Positions 55,360 to 63,706 of a stretch of 64,000 nucleotides of DNA are shown here, in pieces. The notes under the pieces are model-generated. The model ran no database searches and was not told the origin of the DNA. It was given only the letters and a program-made list of their open reading frames with translations. Each line of letters opens with the position of its first letter. Positions within the stretch are counted from its first letter, which is position 1. The stretch is from Streptomyces globosus (GTDB taxonomy: Bacteria; Actinomycetota; Actinomycetes; Streptomycetales; Streptomycetaceae): contig NZ_CP030862.1 in NCBI RefSeq assembly GCF_003325375.1, positions 5,213,501 through 5,277,500 on the forward strand. The letters are read 5' to 3'. A program made the translations under genes and the position numbers.

Positions 55360-55396
55360 AACGGGCGGGCGGACTCCTGGAGTTCGCCCGCCCGTT
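55360..55396. terminator. Second hairpin upstream of phoD
   Basis: AACGGGCGGGCG and CGCCCGCCCGTT pair (12 bp) around an inner ACTCC/GGAGT stem. With the palindrome before it this gives a tandem terminator, insulating phoD from read-through. Confidence 0.65.
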
Positions 55397-55447
55397 GCCG
55401 TCCGAGGTGTGTACTCGCGGTGATACCCGTCAGTAATATGATGATCC

Positions 55448-57112
55448 GTGACCAGTCATCTCACCTCCCACACCGCTGCGGCAACTCCCCGCCGCCGTAC
55501 GGTCGTCAAGGCGGCGGCGGCCACGGCCGCACTCACGCCGCTCGCGGCGGCCCTGGGCGCCACGCCCGCCTCGGCCGCGTCCGCCGGCCCCGCCTTCCTC
55601 CACGGCGTCGCCTCCGGCGACCCCCTCCCCGACGGCGTCCTGCTGTGGACCCGCGTCACCCCCGTCCCCGAGGCGGTGCCCGGCTCCGGCCTCGGCCCGG
55701 CCGTCCCGGTGGCCTGGGAGGTCGCCGAGGACAGGGCGTTCGCCCGCGTCGTGGCGAGCGGCACCGTCACCGCGACGGCCGCCGCCGACCACACCGTCAA
55801 GGCAGACGTCCGCGGACTCGCCCCGCAGACGGCCTACTTCTACCGGTTCACGGCCGGCTCCGCGGTCTCCGCGGTCGGGCGCACCCTGACCGCCCCCCGC
55901 CACGACGCCCGCACGGACCGGGTCCGCTTCGGCGTGGCCTCCTGCTCCAACTGGGAGTCCGGGTACTTCTCCGCCTACCGCCACCTGGCCGCCCGCGCCG
56001 ACCTGCACGCGGTCCTGCACCTGGGGGACTACGTCTACGAGTACGGGAGCGGCGCCTACCCCGAGGCCAAGTACACCGTCCGCCCCCACGAGCCGCGGCA
56101 CGAGACCACCACGCTCGCCGACTACCGGATCCGGCACGGCCGGTACAAGACGGACGCCGACCTCCAGGCCCTGCACGCGGCGCATCCGGTCATCGCGATC
56201 TGGGACGACCACGAGATCGCCAACGACGCCTGGGCGGGCGGCGCGGAGAACCACACGCCGGGCACCGAGGGGGACTGGGCCGCCCGCGCGGCCGCCGCCA
56301 AGCAGGCGTACTTCGAGTGGATGCCGGTGCGCCCCTCCACCGCGGGCACCGTCTACCGGCGCCTGCGCTTCGGCTCCCTCGCCGACCTGCACCTGCTCGA
56401 CCTGCGCAGCTTCCGCTCGCAGCCGGTCAAGGTGGGCAGCGGGGCGGTGGACGACCCCGAGCGCACCATCACGGGGCGGGCGCAGCTGGACTGGCTGAAG
56501 GCGGGCCTTGCATCGTCGGACGCCGCCTGGAAGCTCGTCGGCACCTCGGTCATGATCTCGCCGCTGGCGTTCGGCTCGCTGCCGGCGCACCTGCTCGCGC
56601 CGCTGGCCAAGCTCCTCGGCCTGCCGCAGGGCGGGATCGCGATCAGCACGGACCAGTGGGACGGGTACACCGACGACCGCAAGGAGCTGCTGGCGCACCT
56701 GAGGGACCGGAACATCCGGAACACGGTGTTCCTGACGGGCGACATCCACATGGCCTTCGCCAACGACGTCCCGGTGAACATGGCGACGTACCCCGGCTCG
56801 GGGACGGCTGCCACCGAGTTCGTCGTCACCTCGGTGACCTCGGACAACATCGACGACCTGCTGCACGTGCCCGCGCACACGGCCTCACTGGCGGCGGAGA
56901 CCGCCATCCGGGCGGCGAACTGGCACGTCAAGTGGCTGGACATGGACTCGCACGGGTACGGCGTGCTGGACGTGACGGCCGAGCGCTCGCAGATGGACTA
57001 CTACGTCGTGTCCGACAAGCGCCGGCAGGACGCGCGGGCGTCCTGGACCCGCTCGTACCGGACCCGGAGCGGCTCGCAGAAGGTGGAGCGGGCATGGAGC
57101 CCGGTGCACTGA
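55448..57112 (+). CDS. phoD: Alkaline phosphatase D (PhoD), Tat-exported
   Basis: 554 residues. Twin-arginine signal: PRRRTVVKAAAATAALTPLAAALGATPASA. The mature enzyme (Fe3+/Ca2+ metallophosphoesterase in the family) shows LHGVASGDPLPDGVLLWTRV, VASCSNWESGYFSAYRHLA, LHLGDYVYEYG, IWDDHEIANDAWAGGAENH and FLTGDIHMAFANDV. Residues DDHE and GDIH are metal-binding. GTG 55448 lies 5 nt after TATGAT (or 8 after TAATAT), a leaderless-type promoter. PhoD is normally PhoP-controlled; I see only degenerate GTTC-type repeats upstream, so I do not claim a PHO box. Confidence 0.95.
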   Translation: MTSHLTSHTAAATPRRRTVVKAAAATAALTPLAAALGATPASAASAGPAFLHGVASGDPLPDGVLLWTRVTPVPEAVPGSGLGPAVPVAWEVAEDRAFARVVASGTVTATAAADHTVKADVRGLAPQTAYFYRFTAGSAVSAVGRTLTAPRHDARTDRVRFGVASCSNWESGYFSAYRHLAARADLHAVLHLGDYVYEYGSGAYPEAKYTVRPHEPRHETTTLADYRIRHGRYKTDADLQALHAAHPVIAIWDDHEIANDAWAGGAENHTPGTEGDWAARAAAAKQAYFEWMPVRPSTAGTVYRRLRFGSLADLHLLDLRSFRSQPVKVGSGAVDDPERTITGRAQLDWLKAGLASSDAAWKLVGTSVMISPLAFGSLPAHLLAPLAKLLGLPQGGIAISTDQWDGYTDDRKELLAHLRDRNIRNTVFLTGDIHMAFANDVPVNMATYPGSGTAATEFVVTSVTSDNIDDLLHVPAHTASLAAETAIRAANWHVKWLDMDSHGYGVLDVTAERSQMDYYVVSDKRRQDARASWTRSYRTRSGSQKVERAWSPVH

Positions 57113-57215
57113 TCATTCGCTGACAAACCGTCAATTCTACGGCGCGAGGGGGGTGCTTGGTTCAGACCAGGCGCCCCTCACGGCCCACAAGCAACAAATC
57201 TTTTACACACAGGCC

Positions 57216-57250
57216 TTGTCACAGGCATGACATGGACACATAAGCTTCGC
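57216..57250 (+). promoter_or_regulatory. Candidate promoter of the M43 protease gene
   Basis: TTGTCA (57216-57221), a 17-nt spacer and CATAAG (57239-57244) give a weak vegetative-type promoter. TGTCA-N6-TGACA (57217-57232) overlaps the -35, so a repressor site is possible. Confidence 0.35.
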
Positions 57251-57300
57251 GCCAGCGTGAGGAAGTCCCTCACCCCCCACCACGCTCGCGAGGAGTACAC

Positions 57301-58290
57301 GTGCGCGCCTCTGCCCGCATATCCCCCAAGCTCCGCCGCCGCCTGCTCGTTCCGGCCGCCCTGGCCGGAGCCCTGGCGTTCTCCCCCGTCTCCGCCCCCG
57401 CCACGCTGGCCGCCGCCCCCACCGGCGCCGAGCAGTGTGCCGAGGAGGGCGCCGGCGCCCCCGCCGGCGCCCGCGTCGCCCGGCCGCACGACAAGCACGC
57501 CGACGAACCCAACGAGGTGACGGAGGCCCAGGTCAAGGCCATGGACGCCGACCTGGCCAAGAAGCTCTCCCAGACGGGCCCGCAGCGCCAGATGCGCGCC
57601 GCCGAGGCGACCGCCGCCACGACCGTCCCGGTCTACTTCCACGTCATCCACAACGGCACCCAGGGCAAGCTGTCCGCCGCGGACATCAGCAACCAGCTCG
57701 CCGTCCTCAACGCCGCCTTCGGCGGCCAGGGCACCGGGAACGTCAACGCCGGCTACCAGTTCCAGCTGGTCTCCACCGACTACACCGACAACGCCGCCTG
57801 GTACGGCGTCTCCCACGGCTCGCAGGCCGAGAAGGACATGAAGAACGCCCTGCGCAAGGGCGGCTCGAACGCGCTCAACGTCTACACCGCCGACCTCGGC
57901 GGCGGCCTGCTCGGCTGGGCGACCTTCCCGAGCTCCTACGCCTCGCAGCCGAAGATGGACGGCGTCGTCCTGCTCAACTCCTCGCTGCCGGGCGGCTCCG
58001 CCGCGAACTACAACGAGGGCGACACCGCGACCCACGAGGTCGGCCACTGGATGGGCCTGTACCACACCTTCCAGGGCGGCTGCAACGGAAGCGGTGACTC
58101 CGTGGCCGACACCCCGGCCGAGAAGAGCGCCGCGTACGAGTGCCCGACCGGCCGCGACAGCTGCGCCAGGAAGGCCGGCGCCGACCCGATCCACAACTTC
58201 ATGGACTACACGTACGACTCCTGCATGTACCAGTTCACCGCCGGCCAGGTGGCCCGCATGAACAGCATGTGGACCGCATACCGCGCCTGA
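57301..58290 (+). CDS. Secreted zinc metalloprotease, M43B (pappalysin-like) family
   Basis: 329 residues. Signal peptide MRASARISPKLRRRLLVPAALAGALAFS with cleavage near TLAAAP. A pro-like segment (~60 residues) follows. The catalytic domain has VPVYFHVIHNG at its start, the zinc motif HEVGHWMGLYH (HExxHxxxxxH) and the Met-turn in HNFMDYTYDSCMYQFTAGQVARM. Cys pairs (GGCNGS, YECPTG, DSCARK, DSCMYQ) stabilise the C-terminal half. GAGGAG precedes the GTG. Terminated by an 18-bp hairpin shared with the convergent hydrolase. Confidence 0.92.
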   Translation: MRASARISPKLRRRLLVPAALAGALAFSPVSAPATLAAAPTGAEQCAEEGAGAPAGARVARPHDKHADEPNEVTEAQVKAMDADLAKKLSQTGPQRQMRAAEATAATTVPVYFHVIHNGTQGKLSAADISNQLAVLNAAFGGQGTGNVNAGYQFQLVSTDYTDNAAWYGVSHGSQAEKDMKNALRKGGSNALNVYTADLGGGLLGWATFPSSYASQPKMDGVVLLNSSLPGGSAANYNEGDTATHEVGHWMGLYHTFQGGCNGSGDSVADTPAEKSAAYECPTGRDSCARKAGADPIHNFMDYTYDSCMYQFTAGQVARMNSMWTAYRA

Positions 58291-58306
58291 CCCGTCCGAC
58301 CGCGCG

Positions 58307-58347
58307 CGAGGGGCGGGGCACCGGTTCCCCCGGTGCCCCGCCCCTCG
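58307..58347. terminator. Bidirectional terminator between the M43 protease and the hydrolase gene
   Basis: CGAGGGGCGGGGCACCGG and its perfect complement form an 18-bp stem with a 5-nt loop between the convergent genes. Confidence 0.78.
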
Positions 58348-58362
58348 CCGCCTCCCCCGCCC

Positions 58363-58932
58363 CTACAGGCTGTCCAGGAAGCCGGCCGCCGCCTTCCACG
58401 CCTGCTCCGCGGCCTCCGCGTCGTAGTCCTCCAGTCCCGGGTCGGTGAACAGGTGCCCGGCGCCCGGGTAGCGGTGCACCTCGACGTCCGCGCCGGCCCG
58501 CTGCATCCGCAGGTACCAGGCCGTCAGCCAGTCGTGCGGCTCGAACGGATCGGGGTCGGCCACGTGCAGCTGCACCGGCAGCCCGTCCACGGACGCGTCC
58601 TCCCCCAGGTCGGCCGTGCCGTGCAGGAGCAGCAGCCCGCGCGCCTTCTCGTCGGCCAGTGCCAGGTGCTGGGCGACCGACCCGCCGAAGGAGAAGCCCG
58701 CATAGACCAGCCCGCGGTCGGAGTACGGGGCGGCCGCCGCCACCGCGCGCCGCAGCAGCTCGTCCCGGCCCAGCTCGTCCCGGTGCGCCACGCCCTCCTC
58801 GACGGTCTCGAAGGTGCGCCCCTCGAACAGGTCCGGCACCTGCACCTCGTGGCCGGCAGCGCGCAGCCGCCCGGCCGCCTCGTGCACCGCGGGCCGCAGC
58901 CCGTACGTCGAATGGAAGAGCATGATGTCCAT
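58363..58932 (-). CDS. Dienelactone hydrolase family protein
   Basis: About 189 residues, alpha/beta-hydrolase. Begins with the strand IMLFHSTYGLRPAVHEAAGRLRAAGHEVQVPDLFEGRTF, typical of DLH. The nucleophile elbow is GFSFGGS, with Ser where classical dienelactone hydrolases have Cys; Asp (VADPDPFEP) and His (GAGHLF) complete a triad. The substrate is unknown. Start uncertain among ATG 58941, 58932 and 58923; GGGAGA overlaps this cluster. It diverges from mscS. Confidence 0.83.
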   Translation of the reverse strand: MDIMLFHSTYGLRPAVHEAAGRLRAAGHEVQVPDLFEGRTFETVEEGVAHRDELGRDELLRRAVAAAAPYSDRGLVYAGFSFGGSVAQHLALADEKARGLLLLHGTADLGEDASVDGLPVQLHVADPDPFEPHDWLTAWYLRMQRAGADVEVHRYPGAGHLFTDPGLEDYDAEAAEQAWKAAAGFLDSL

Positions 58933-58983
58933 GTCTCCCATCGTGCCAGTTTCCGAGCGCGTGTTCCGGTTACCCGGAAGGCC

Positions 58984-60084
58984 ATGGACACGGACACCCT
59001 TCTCCGGCCCCTCCTGTACGCCTGCGGCGCACTCGCCGCCACCCTGGCCGCCGGGTGGCTGCTCGACGTGCTGCTGCGCCGCGCCGCCGCCCGGCCCGGC
59101 GACACCCCGCTGTGGGTGATGCTGCGCCGCTGCCGCCGGCCGTTCCGCCTCGCGCTGTGCGCGCTCCTGCTGCGCGGCACCTACCGGCAGGCCGGGATCC
59201 TGCCCGACCACTCCCCCGCCGTGGGCCGCACCCTGACCCTCGTACTGATCGCCTCGACGGCCTGGCTGCTCACCGGCATCGCCACCGCCGTCGTGGACGC
59301 CGCGTACGCCCGCTACGCCGGCCGCACCTCCGACCAGGCCCGGGTCCGCCGGGTCCGCACACAGGTCACGCTGATCCAGCGGGTGGTGACGGCCGCCGTC
59401 GTGGTGGTCGCCGCGGCCGCCATGCTGCTGACCTTCCCGGCCATGCGGGCCGTCGGCACCTCCGTCCTGGCCTCCGCGGGCCTCATCGGCATCGTCGCCG
59501 GCATCGCCGCCCAGTCCTCGCTGGGCAACCTGTTCGCCGGCCTCCAGATCGCCTTCGGCGACACCGTCCGCATCGGCGACACCGTCGTCGTGGACCGCGA
59601 GTGGGGCACCGTCGAGGAGATCACCCTCACCTTCCTGGTGGTCCGCACCTGGGACGAGCGGCGCATCACCATGCCCGTGTCGTACTTCACGGCCAAGCCG
59701 TACGAGAACTGGTCCCGCGGCGGCGCCGAGATGACCGGCACCGTCTTCTGGCACCTGGACCACAGCGCCCCCGTCGACGCCATGCGCCGCCAGCTCCGCC
59801 GGATCCTCGCCGAAGTCCCCGCATGGGACGGCCGGGCGTCCGACCTCGCCGTGACCGACACCACACCGCACACGATCGAGGTCCGCGCCGTGCTCACGGC
59901 GAAGGACGCCTCCGACGTGTGGACGGCCCGCTGCGCGGTCCGCGAGCGCATGCTGGCCTGGCTGGTGGAGCACCACCCGTACGCCCTGCCCCGCATCGCG
60001 ACCACCGCCGCCGTCCCGCCGCCCGCCGACCGGACCGGCGGCGGCGCGGCCGCGGAGGGCGCCACCGCCGGCGCCCGCGCCTGA
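58984..60084 (+). CDS. mscS: Small-conductance mechanosensitive channel (MscS family)
   Basis: 366 residues. Membrane helices near residues 8-28, 55-70, 85-105 and 135-160; the pore-lining third MscS helix reads SVLASAGLIGIVAGIAAQSSLGNLFAGLQIAF with the Gly/Ala packing pattern. The beta domain follows (IRIGDTVVVDREWGTVEEITLTFLVVRTWDERRITMPVSYF), then a cytoplasmic alpha/beta domain. Acts as an osmotic safety valve in the cytoplasmic membrane. ATG 58984 begins MDTDTLL; GGAAGGCC lies just upstream. Confidence 0.92.
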   Translation: MDTDTLLRPLLYACGALAATLAAGWLLDVLLRRAAARPGDTPLWVMLRRCRRPFRLALCALLLRGTYRQAGILPDHSPAVGRTLTLVLIASTAWLLTGIATAVVDAAYARYAGRTSDQARVRRVRTQVTLIQRVVTAAVVVVAAAAMLLTFPAMRAVGTSVLASAGLIGIVAGIAAQSSLGNLFAGLQIAFGDTVRIGDTVVVDREWGTVEEITLTFLVVRTWDERRITMPVSYFTAKPYENWSRGGAEMTGTVFWHLDHSAPVDAMRRQLRRILAEVPAWDGRASDLAVTDTTPHTIEVRAVLTAKDASDVWTARCAVRERMLAWLVEHHPYALPRIATTAAVPPPADRTGGGAAAEGATAGARA

Positions 60085-60105
60085 CCCCGGCCGGCCCCCG
60101 GCCCG

Positions 60106-60522
60106 CTACGGCGCCCGCAGGCTGCGGACGTCGAGGTGGAGCAGCACCCGGTCGACGACCTCCGGGTCCGCGCCGGGCTCGCTGCGCGCCGCCAGCACCT
60201 CGTGCCGGGCGGCGGACAGCATCTCCCGCCCGGCGGCGGTGGTCACGAAGACCAGCGCCACCGCGAGCAGCAGGATCGGCCGGACGTTCGCGGCGAACTG
60301 CCGCCAGGAGGTGCGCTGCGCGGAGGCGTACAGCAGGGGCGGCAGCACCAGCGGCAGGATGTACTCGGGCGGGATGTCGACGTTCGGGACGGCGGGCACG
60401 AGGGCGAGCACGGCCCCGGCCAGCGTCATCAGGACGGGCGCCGGGAGCCCCAGCCGGTCCCCGAGGGGCACCGAGACGACCGCCCCGAGCAGCAGCACGA
60501 ACAGCAGGGCAAGCTGATCCAC
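60106..60522 (-). pseudogene. Remnant of a CPA1-type Na+/H+ antiporter with an in-frame internal deletion
   Basis: 138 residues where a complete antiporter of this kind has about 530. Residues ~1-97 are a standard N-terminus: four membrane helices including LLFVLLLGAVVSVPLGDRLGLPAPVLMTLAGAVLAL and ILPLVLPPLLYASAQRTSWRQF. Then, mid-helix (VALVFVTTAAG), the sequence jumps to REMLSAARHEVLAARSEPGADPEVVDRVLLHLDVRSLRAP, which looks like the extreme C-terminal cytoplasmic end of the same family. The transport core, including the ion-binding Asp region, is missing, so it is probably non-functional. The frame is intact and there are no stops. An assembly artefact or a short regulatory protein cannot be excluded. 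Confidence 0.6.
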
Positions 60523-60568
60523 TCCCCCACCCTGCCGGCCCGCGGCCGGGGGGCCGGGGGCCGGGGAT

Positions 60569-61081
60569 TCAGGGCCTGGCGCCGCGGGCGTCCAGCGTGC
60601 GCCGCATCGCGCAGTGGGCGATGCCCGCCTCCTCGTACGCGGGGCCGTACGGCTCGTAGCCGAGCCGCTCGTAGAAGCCGAGGGCGTGGACCTGTGCGCC
60701 GAGAGTGACCGCGGTCAGCCCGAGCCGGGCGGCCTCCGCCTCGATCGCCCGGACCAGCGCCGCCCCGACGCCGAGGCCGCGGGCGGGCGCGGCGACGGCG
60801 AGGCGGCCGAGCGAGCCGGCTGCCGGGTCGCCGGTCTTGCCGAGGGCTGCCGGGCCGTGCAGCAGCCGGCCGGTGCCGAGCGGGGTCCCGTCGGCCGCGA
60901 CGGCCAGGACGTGGACCGCGGCCGCGTCGTAGGCGTCGTACTCGACGGACTCCGGTACGGACTGCTCGACGACGAACACCTCCGTGCGCAGCGCGAAGCA
61001 GGCCTCCAGGTCCTCCGGCGAGGCGGCGCGCCGGACCGTGAACGGGGCGGGCGCCGCGGCGGGGTCCGGCACGTCCGTCAC
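60569..61081 (-). CDS. GNAT family N-acetyltransferase
   Basis: 170 residues. The GNAT acetyl-CoA motif A is GRLAVAAPARGLGVGAALVRAIEAEA (Q/RxxGxG/A), preceded by VHVLAVAADGTPLGTGRLL and followed by ALGFYERLGYEPYG. The N-terminus (RRAASPEDLEACFALRTEVFVVEQSVPE) is that of ElaA-like acetyltransferases. GTG overlaps the stop of the pseudouridine synthase gene (GTGA), so the two are co-translated. Substrate unknown. Confidence 0.87.
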   Translation of the reverse strand: MTDVPDPAAAPAPFTVRRAASPEDLEACFALRTEVFVVEQSVPESVEYDAYDAAAVHVLAVAADGTPLGTGRLLHGPAALGKTGDPAAGSLGRLAVAAPARGLGVGAALVRAIEAEAARLGLTAVTLGAQVHALGFYERLGYEPYGPAYEEAGIAHCAMRRTLDARGARP

Positions 61082-62019
61082 TCGCTCTCGGCGCGGATCA
61101 CGTCCAGGGCGTGCTGGAGGTCCGCCGGGTAGCCGCTCTCGAACTCGACCCACTGCCCGTCGGCGGGGTGCTCGAAGCCGAGGCGCACGGCGTGCAGCCA
61201 CTGGCGGGTCAGCTTCAGCCGCTTGGCGATGGTCGGGTCGGCCCCGTAGGTGAGGTCGCCGACGCAGGGGTGCCGGTGGGCGGACATGTGGACGCGGATC
61301 TGGTGGGTGCGCCCGGTCTCCAGCTTGATGTCGAGCAGGGAGGCGGCGCGGAAGGCCTCGATCAGGTCGTAGTGGGTGACCGACGGCTTGCCGTCCTGGG
61401 TCACGGCCCACTTGTAGTCGGCGCTGGGGTGCCGGCCGATCGGGGCGTCGATGGTGCCGCTCATCGGGTCGGGGTGGCCCTGGACGAGGGCGTGGTAGCG
61501 CTTGTCGACGACGCGCTCGCGGAACTGGTTCTTCAGCGAGGTGTAGGCGCGCTCGGACTTGGCGACGGCCATGAGGCCGGAGGTGCCGACGTCGAGGCGG
61601 TGCACGATGCCCTGGCGCTCGGCGGCGCCGGAGGTGGAGATGCGGTAGCCGGCGGCGGCGAGGCCGCCGATGACGGTGGTGCCGGTCCAGCCGGGGCTCG
61701 GGTGGGCGGCGACGCCGACCGGCTTCATGATGACCACGATGTCGTCGTCGTCGTGGATGATCTCCATGCCGGGGACGGGCTCGGCGACGACCTCGACGGG
61801 GCGCGGCGGGGCGGGCATCTCGACCTCGAGCCAGGCGCCGCCGTGGACGCGCTCGGACTTCCCGACGACGCTGCCGTCGACCGAGACCTTCCCCGCGGCG
61901 GCGAGCTCGGCGGCCTTCGTCCGGGAGAAGCCGAACATACGGGAGATGGCGGCGTCGACGCGCTCGCCTTCGAGGCCGTCGGGTACGGGCAGGGTGCGGA
62001 TCTCGGGAATCGTGCTCAC
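61078..62019 (-). CDS. RluA/RluD-family 23S rRNA pseudouridine synthase
   Basis: 313 residues. N-terminal S4 RNA-binding domain (RVDAAISRMFGFSRTKAAELAAAGKVSVDG), then the catalytic domain with IVVIMKPVGVAAHPS, the catalytic Asp in GIVHRLDVGTSGLMAVAKS, and ETGRTHQIRVHMSAHRHPCVGD. Makes pseudouridine in 23S rRNA by family knowledge. The GTG lies 6 nt after CATACT, leaderless type. Same direction and 44 nt after lspA, as in other actinobacteria. Confidence 0.92.
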   Translation of the reverse strand: MSTIPEIRTLPVPDGLEGERVDAAISRMFGFSRTKAAELAAAGKVSVDGSVVGKSERVHGGAWLEVEMPAPPRPVEVVAEPVPGMEIIHDDDDIVVIMKPVGVAAHPSPGWTGTTVIGGLAAAGYRISTSGAAERQGIVHRLDVGTSGLMAVAKSERAYTSLKNQFRERVVDKRYHALVQGHPDPMSGTIDAPIGRHPSADYKWAVTQDGKPSVTHYDLIEAFRAASLLDIKLETGRTHQIRVHMSAHRHPCVGDLTYGADPTIAKRLKLTRQWLHAVRLGFEHPADGQWVEFESGYPADLQHALDVIRAESE

Positions 62020-62063
62020 CCGTCGAGTATGCCGGACTCGGCGGGGCCCCGGTCCCGGCCCCG

Positions 62064-62624
62064 TCAGTCCTTGTGGACCGTACCGTCCGGGTCGAGTCCC
62101 CGGAAGGACAGCAGGACGATCAGGATGCCGCCGCAGACGATCGCCGTGTCGGCGAGGTTGAAGACGGCGAAGTGGGCGGGCGCGATGAAGTCGACGACGG
62201 CGCCGCGGAACACGCCCGGCGAGCGGAAGATCCGGTCGGTGAGGTTGCCCAGCGCCCCGCCGAGGAGCAGGCCGAGCGCGATCGCCCACGGCAGGCTGTA
62301 CAGCTTGCGGGCCAGCCGGACGATCACGACGATCACCGAGGCGGCGATCACCGTGAAGAGGATCGTGAAGGCCTCGCCGAAGCCGAAGGCCGCGCCCGGG
62401 TTGCGGACGGCCTCGAACCGCAGCAGGTCGCCGATGATCCGGATGGGCGGCTGGTGCTCCAGCTCCGCCACGACGACCATCTTGGTGCCCAGGTCGAGCA
62501 GGTAGGCGATGGCCGCGACGACGAGCAGCGCCGCGATCCTCCGGCGCCCCCTGGGCGCCTCGGGCTCGGGCTGGGCTTCGTCCCCGACCTCCGGCGTACC
62601 GATGATGCGCTCCGCCTCTGCCAC
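62064..62624 (-). CDS. lspA: Lipoprotein signal peptidase
   Basis: 186 residues. Aspartic peptidase of the membrane that removes signal peptides from prolipoproteins after Lgt (encoded at 25531). Four membrane helices; catalytic Asp residues are in GALGNLTDRIFRSPG and FAVFNLADTAIVCGG. The first ~27 residues are an acidic cytoplasmic extension (EAERIIGTPEVGDEAQPEPEAP). Start GTG 62624 with GAGGG at about 7 nt; a 10-nt-period direct repeat CTCGAAC lies just upstream. Confidence 0.94.
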   Translation of the reverse strand: MAEAERIIGTPEVGDEAQPEPEAPRGRRRIAALLVVAAIAYLLDLGTKMVVVAELEHQPPIRIIGDLLRFEAVRNPGAAFGFGEAFTILFTVIAASVIVVIVRLARKLYSLPWAIALGLLLGGALGNLTDRIFRSPGVFRGAVVDFIAPAHFAVFNLADTAIVCGGILIVLLSFRGLDPDGTVHKD

Positions 62625-62669
62625 GTGAGTCCCTCGAACTAGCTCGAACCGGTTCCCGCCAGGTTCCGG

Positions 62670-62704
62670 GGACCCTGACGAGACACGAGGGTACGTCAGG
62701 GTCC
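62670..62704 (-). terminator. Hairpin between the DksA-like gene and lspA
   Basis: GGACCCTGACG and CGTCAGGGTCC form an 11-bp perfect stem with a 13-nt loop, 66 nt after the DksA-like gene stop. No U-tract. Confidence 0.6.
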
Positions 62705-62769
62705 GCCGCCCGCGCCGCCCGGGACGGCTCCCCGGGTGCGGGAGGGGCTCTCCGGTGGTGCGTCCGGCA

Positions 62770-63432
62770 CTAGTGCCGCCGCTCCTGCTTCTGCTTGCAG
62801 TCCACGCAGAGGGTGGCGCGGGGGAAGGCCTGCATGCGGGCCTTGCCGATGGGCTTGCCGCAGCTCTCGCACAGGCCGTAGGTGCCGGCGTCGAGGCGCT
62901 CCAGGGCGCGCTCGGTCTGCTCCAGCATCTCGCGGGCGTTGGCGGCGAGCGCCATCTCCGACTCGCGGGTGATGTTCTTGGTGCCGGTGTCGGCCTGGTC
63001 GTCGCCGGCGCCGTCGCCGGAGTCCCGCATCAGGCCGGTGATCGCCTCGTCCGAGGCGTGCAGCTCGTCGCGCAGCCGTACGGCCTCGTCGGTCAGCCCG
63101 GTGCGGGCCTCGGCGACCTCGGCCGGTGTCCACGGGTCCTCGCCCGGCCGTACGGCGAGCTCGCCGGGGGCGGCGGGGGCCGCGGTGGCACCCGCCGGCA
63201 TCCCGCCGCCGACGACGGCGTCGGCGGTCTTCCTGGCTGTGCCGGTGCTCTTCTTGGCAACCACTTTCCGGGCTCCCGTCTGTCGCGCGGCCTGGGCCGC
63301 CGCCTCGGCCCCGGCCGAGGCGGCCGCGGCCTTCCTCGCGGCCGCGGCCGTCCTGCGGGCCGCGGCCGGCTTGCGGGCGGCCTTGCCGACAACCTGCTCG
63401 GGAGGACTCCCGGCGGTCTTCTTCGCCACCAT
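62770..63432 (-). CDS. DksA/TraR zinc-finger protein with a histone-H1-like N-terminus
   Basis: 220 residues in two parts. The first ~95 are Lys/Ala/Pro-rich with repeated AARK/AAARK blocks (KAARKPAAARRTAAAARKAAAASAG), like histone H1 tails. The rest is a TraR/DksA domain with a coiled-coil segment (EAVRLRDELHASDEAITGLM, MLEQTERALERLDAGTYG) and the zinc finger CESCGKPIGKARMQAFP plus CVDCKQKQE. DksA-like proteins act on RNA polymerase; the basic tail suggests DNA binding. GAAGGGG lies 9 nt before the ATG. It precedes lspA leftward and diverges from the ileS leader. Confidence 0.88.
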   Translation of the reverse strand: MVAKKTAGSPPEQVVGKAARKPAAARRTAAAARKAAAASAGAEAAAQAARQTGARKVVAKKSTGTARKTADAVVGGGMPAGATAAPAAPGELAVRPGEDPWTPAEVAEARTGLTDEAVRLRDELHASDEAITGLMRDSGDGAGDDQADTGTKNITRESEMALAANAREMLEQTERALERLDAGTYGLCESCGKPIGKARMQAFPRATLCVDCKQKQERRH

Positions 63433-63694
63433 GGCCGCGGCCCCTTCACATACTGTGACCTTGCTCGCGCATCGTGCCGGAACGATAAGTCGGCTCCCGT
63501 CGCGCGGCAACGGGGCACGCGCCCGCCGAGCCGACCTGCATCCGTTGTGCCCAGCCGGGAGCCCGGTAATCCGCCCCGCCCGGCCCGCCGCCGCCCGCGC
63601 CGGCGCACCGGGCCGTTCGGGTCACGCGCCCTGCCGGGCCGGCCGGGCCGCGCGGACACCGCAAAACCGGTCCGCCCCGCGGCGCCCCGCCCCG

Positions 63695-63700
63695 TACACT
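63695..63700 (+). promoter_or_regulatory. -10 element of the ileS promoter
   Basis: TACACT, about 7 nt before the inferred transcript start of the T-box leader. No convincing -35 hexamer is seen at normal spacing. Confidence 0.4.
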
Positions 63701-63706
63701 GGCCCC

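Noticed and set aside
55382..55447. A PHO box upstream of phoD
   Set aside because: GTTCGCC and GTTGCCG occur but at 12-nt rather than 11-nt spacing, and they lie partly within the terminator stem; too degenerate to claim.
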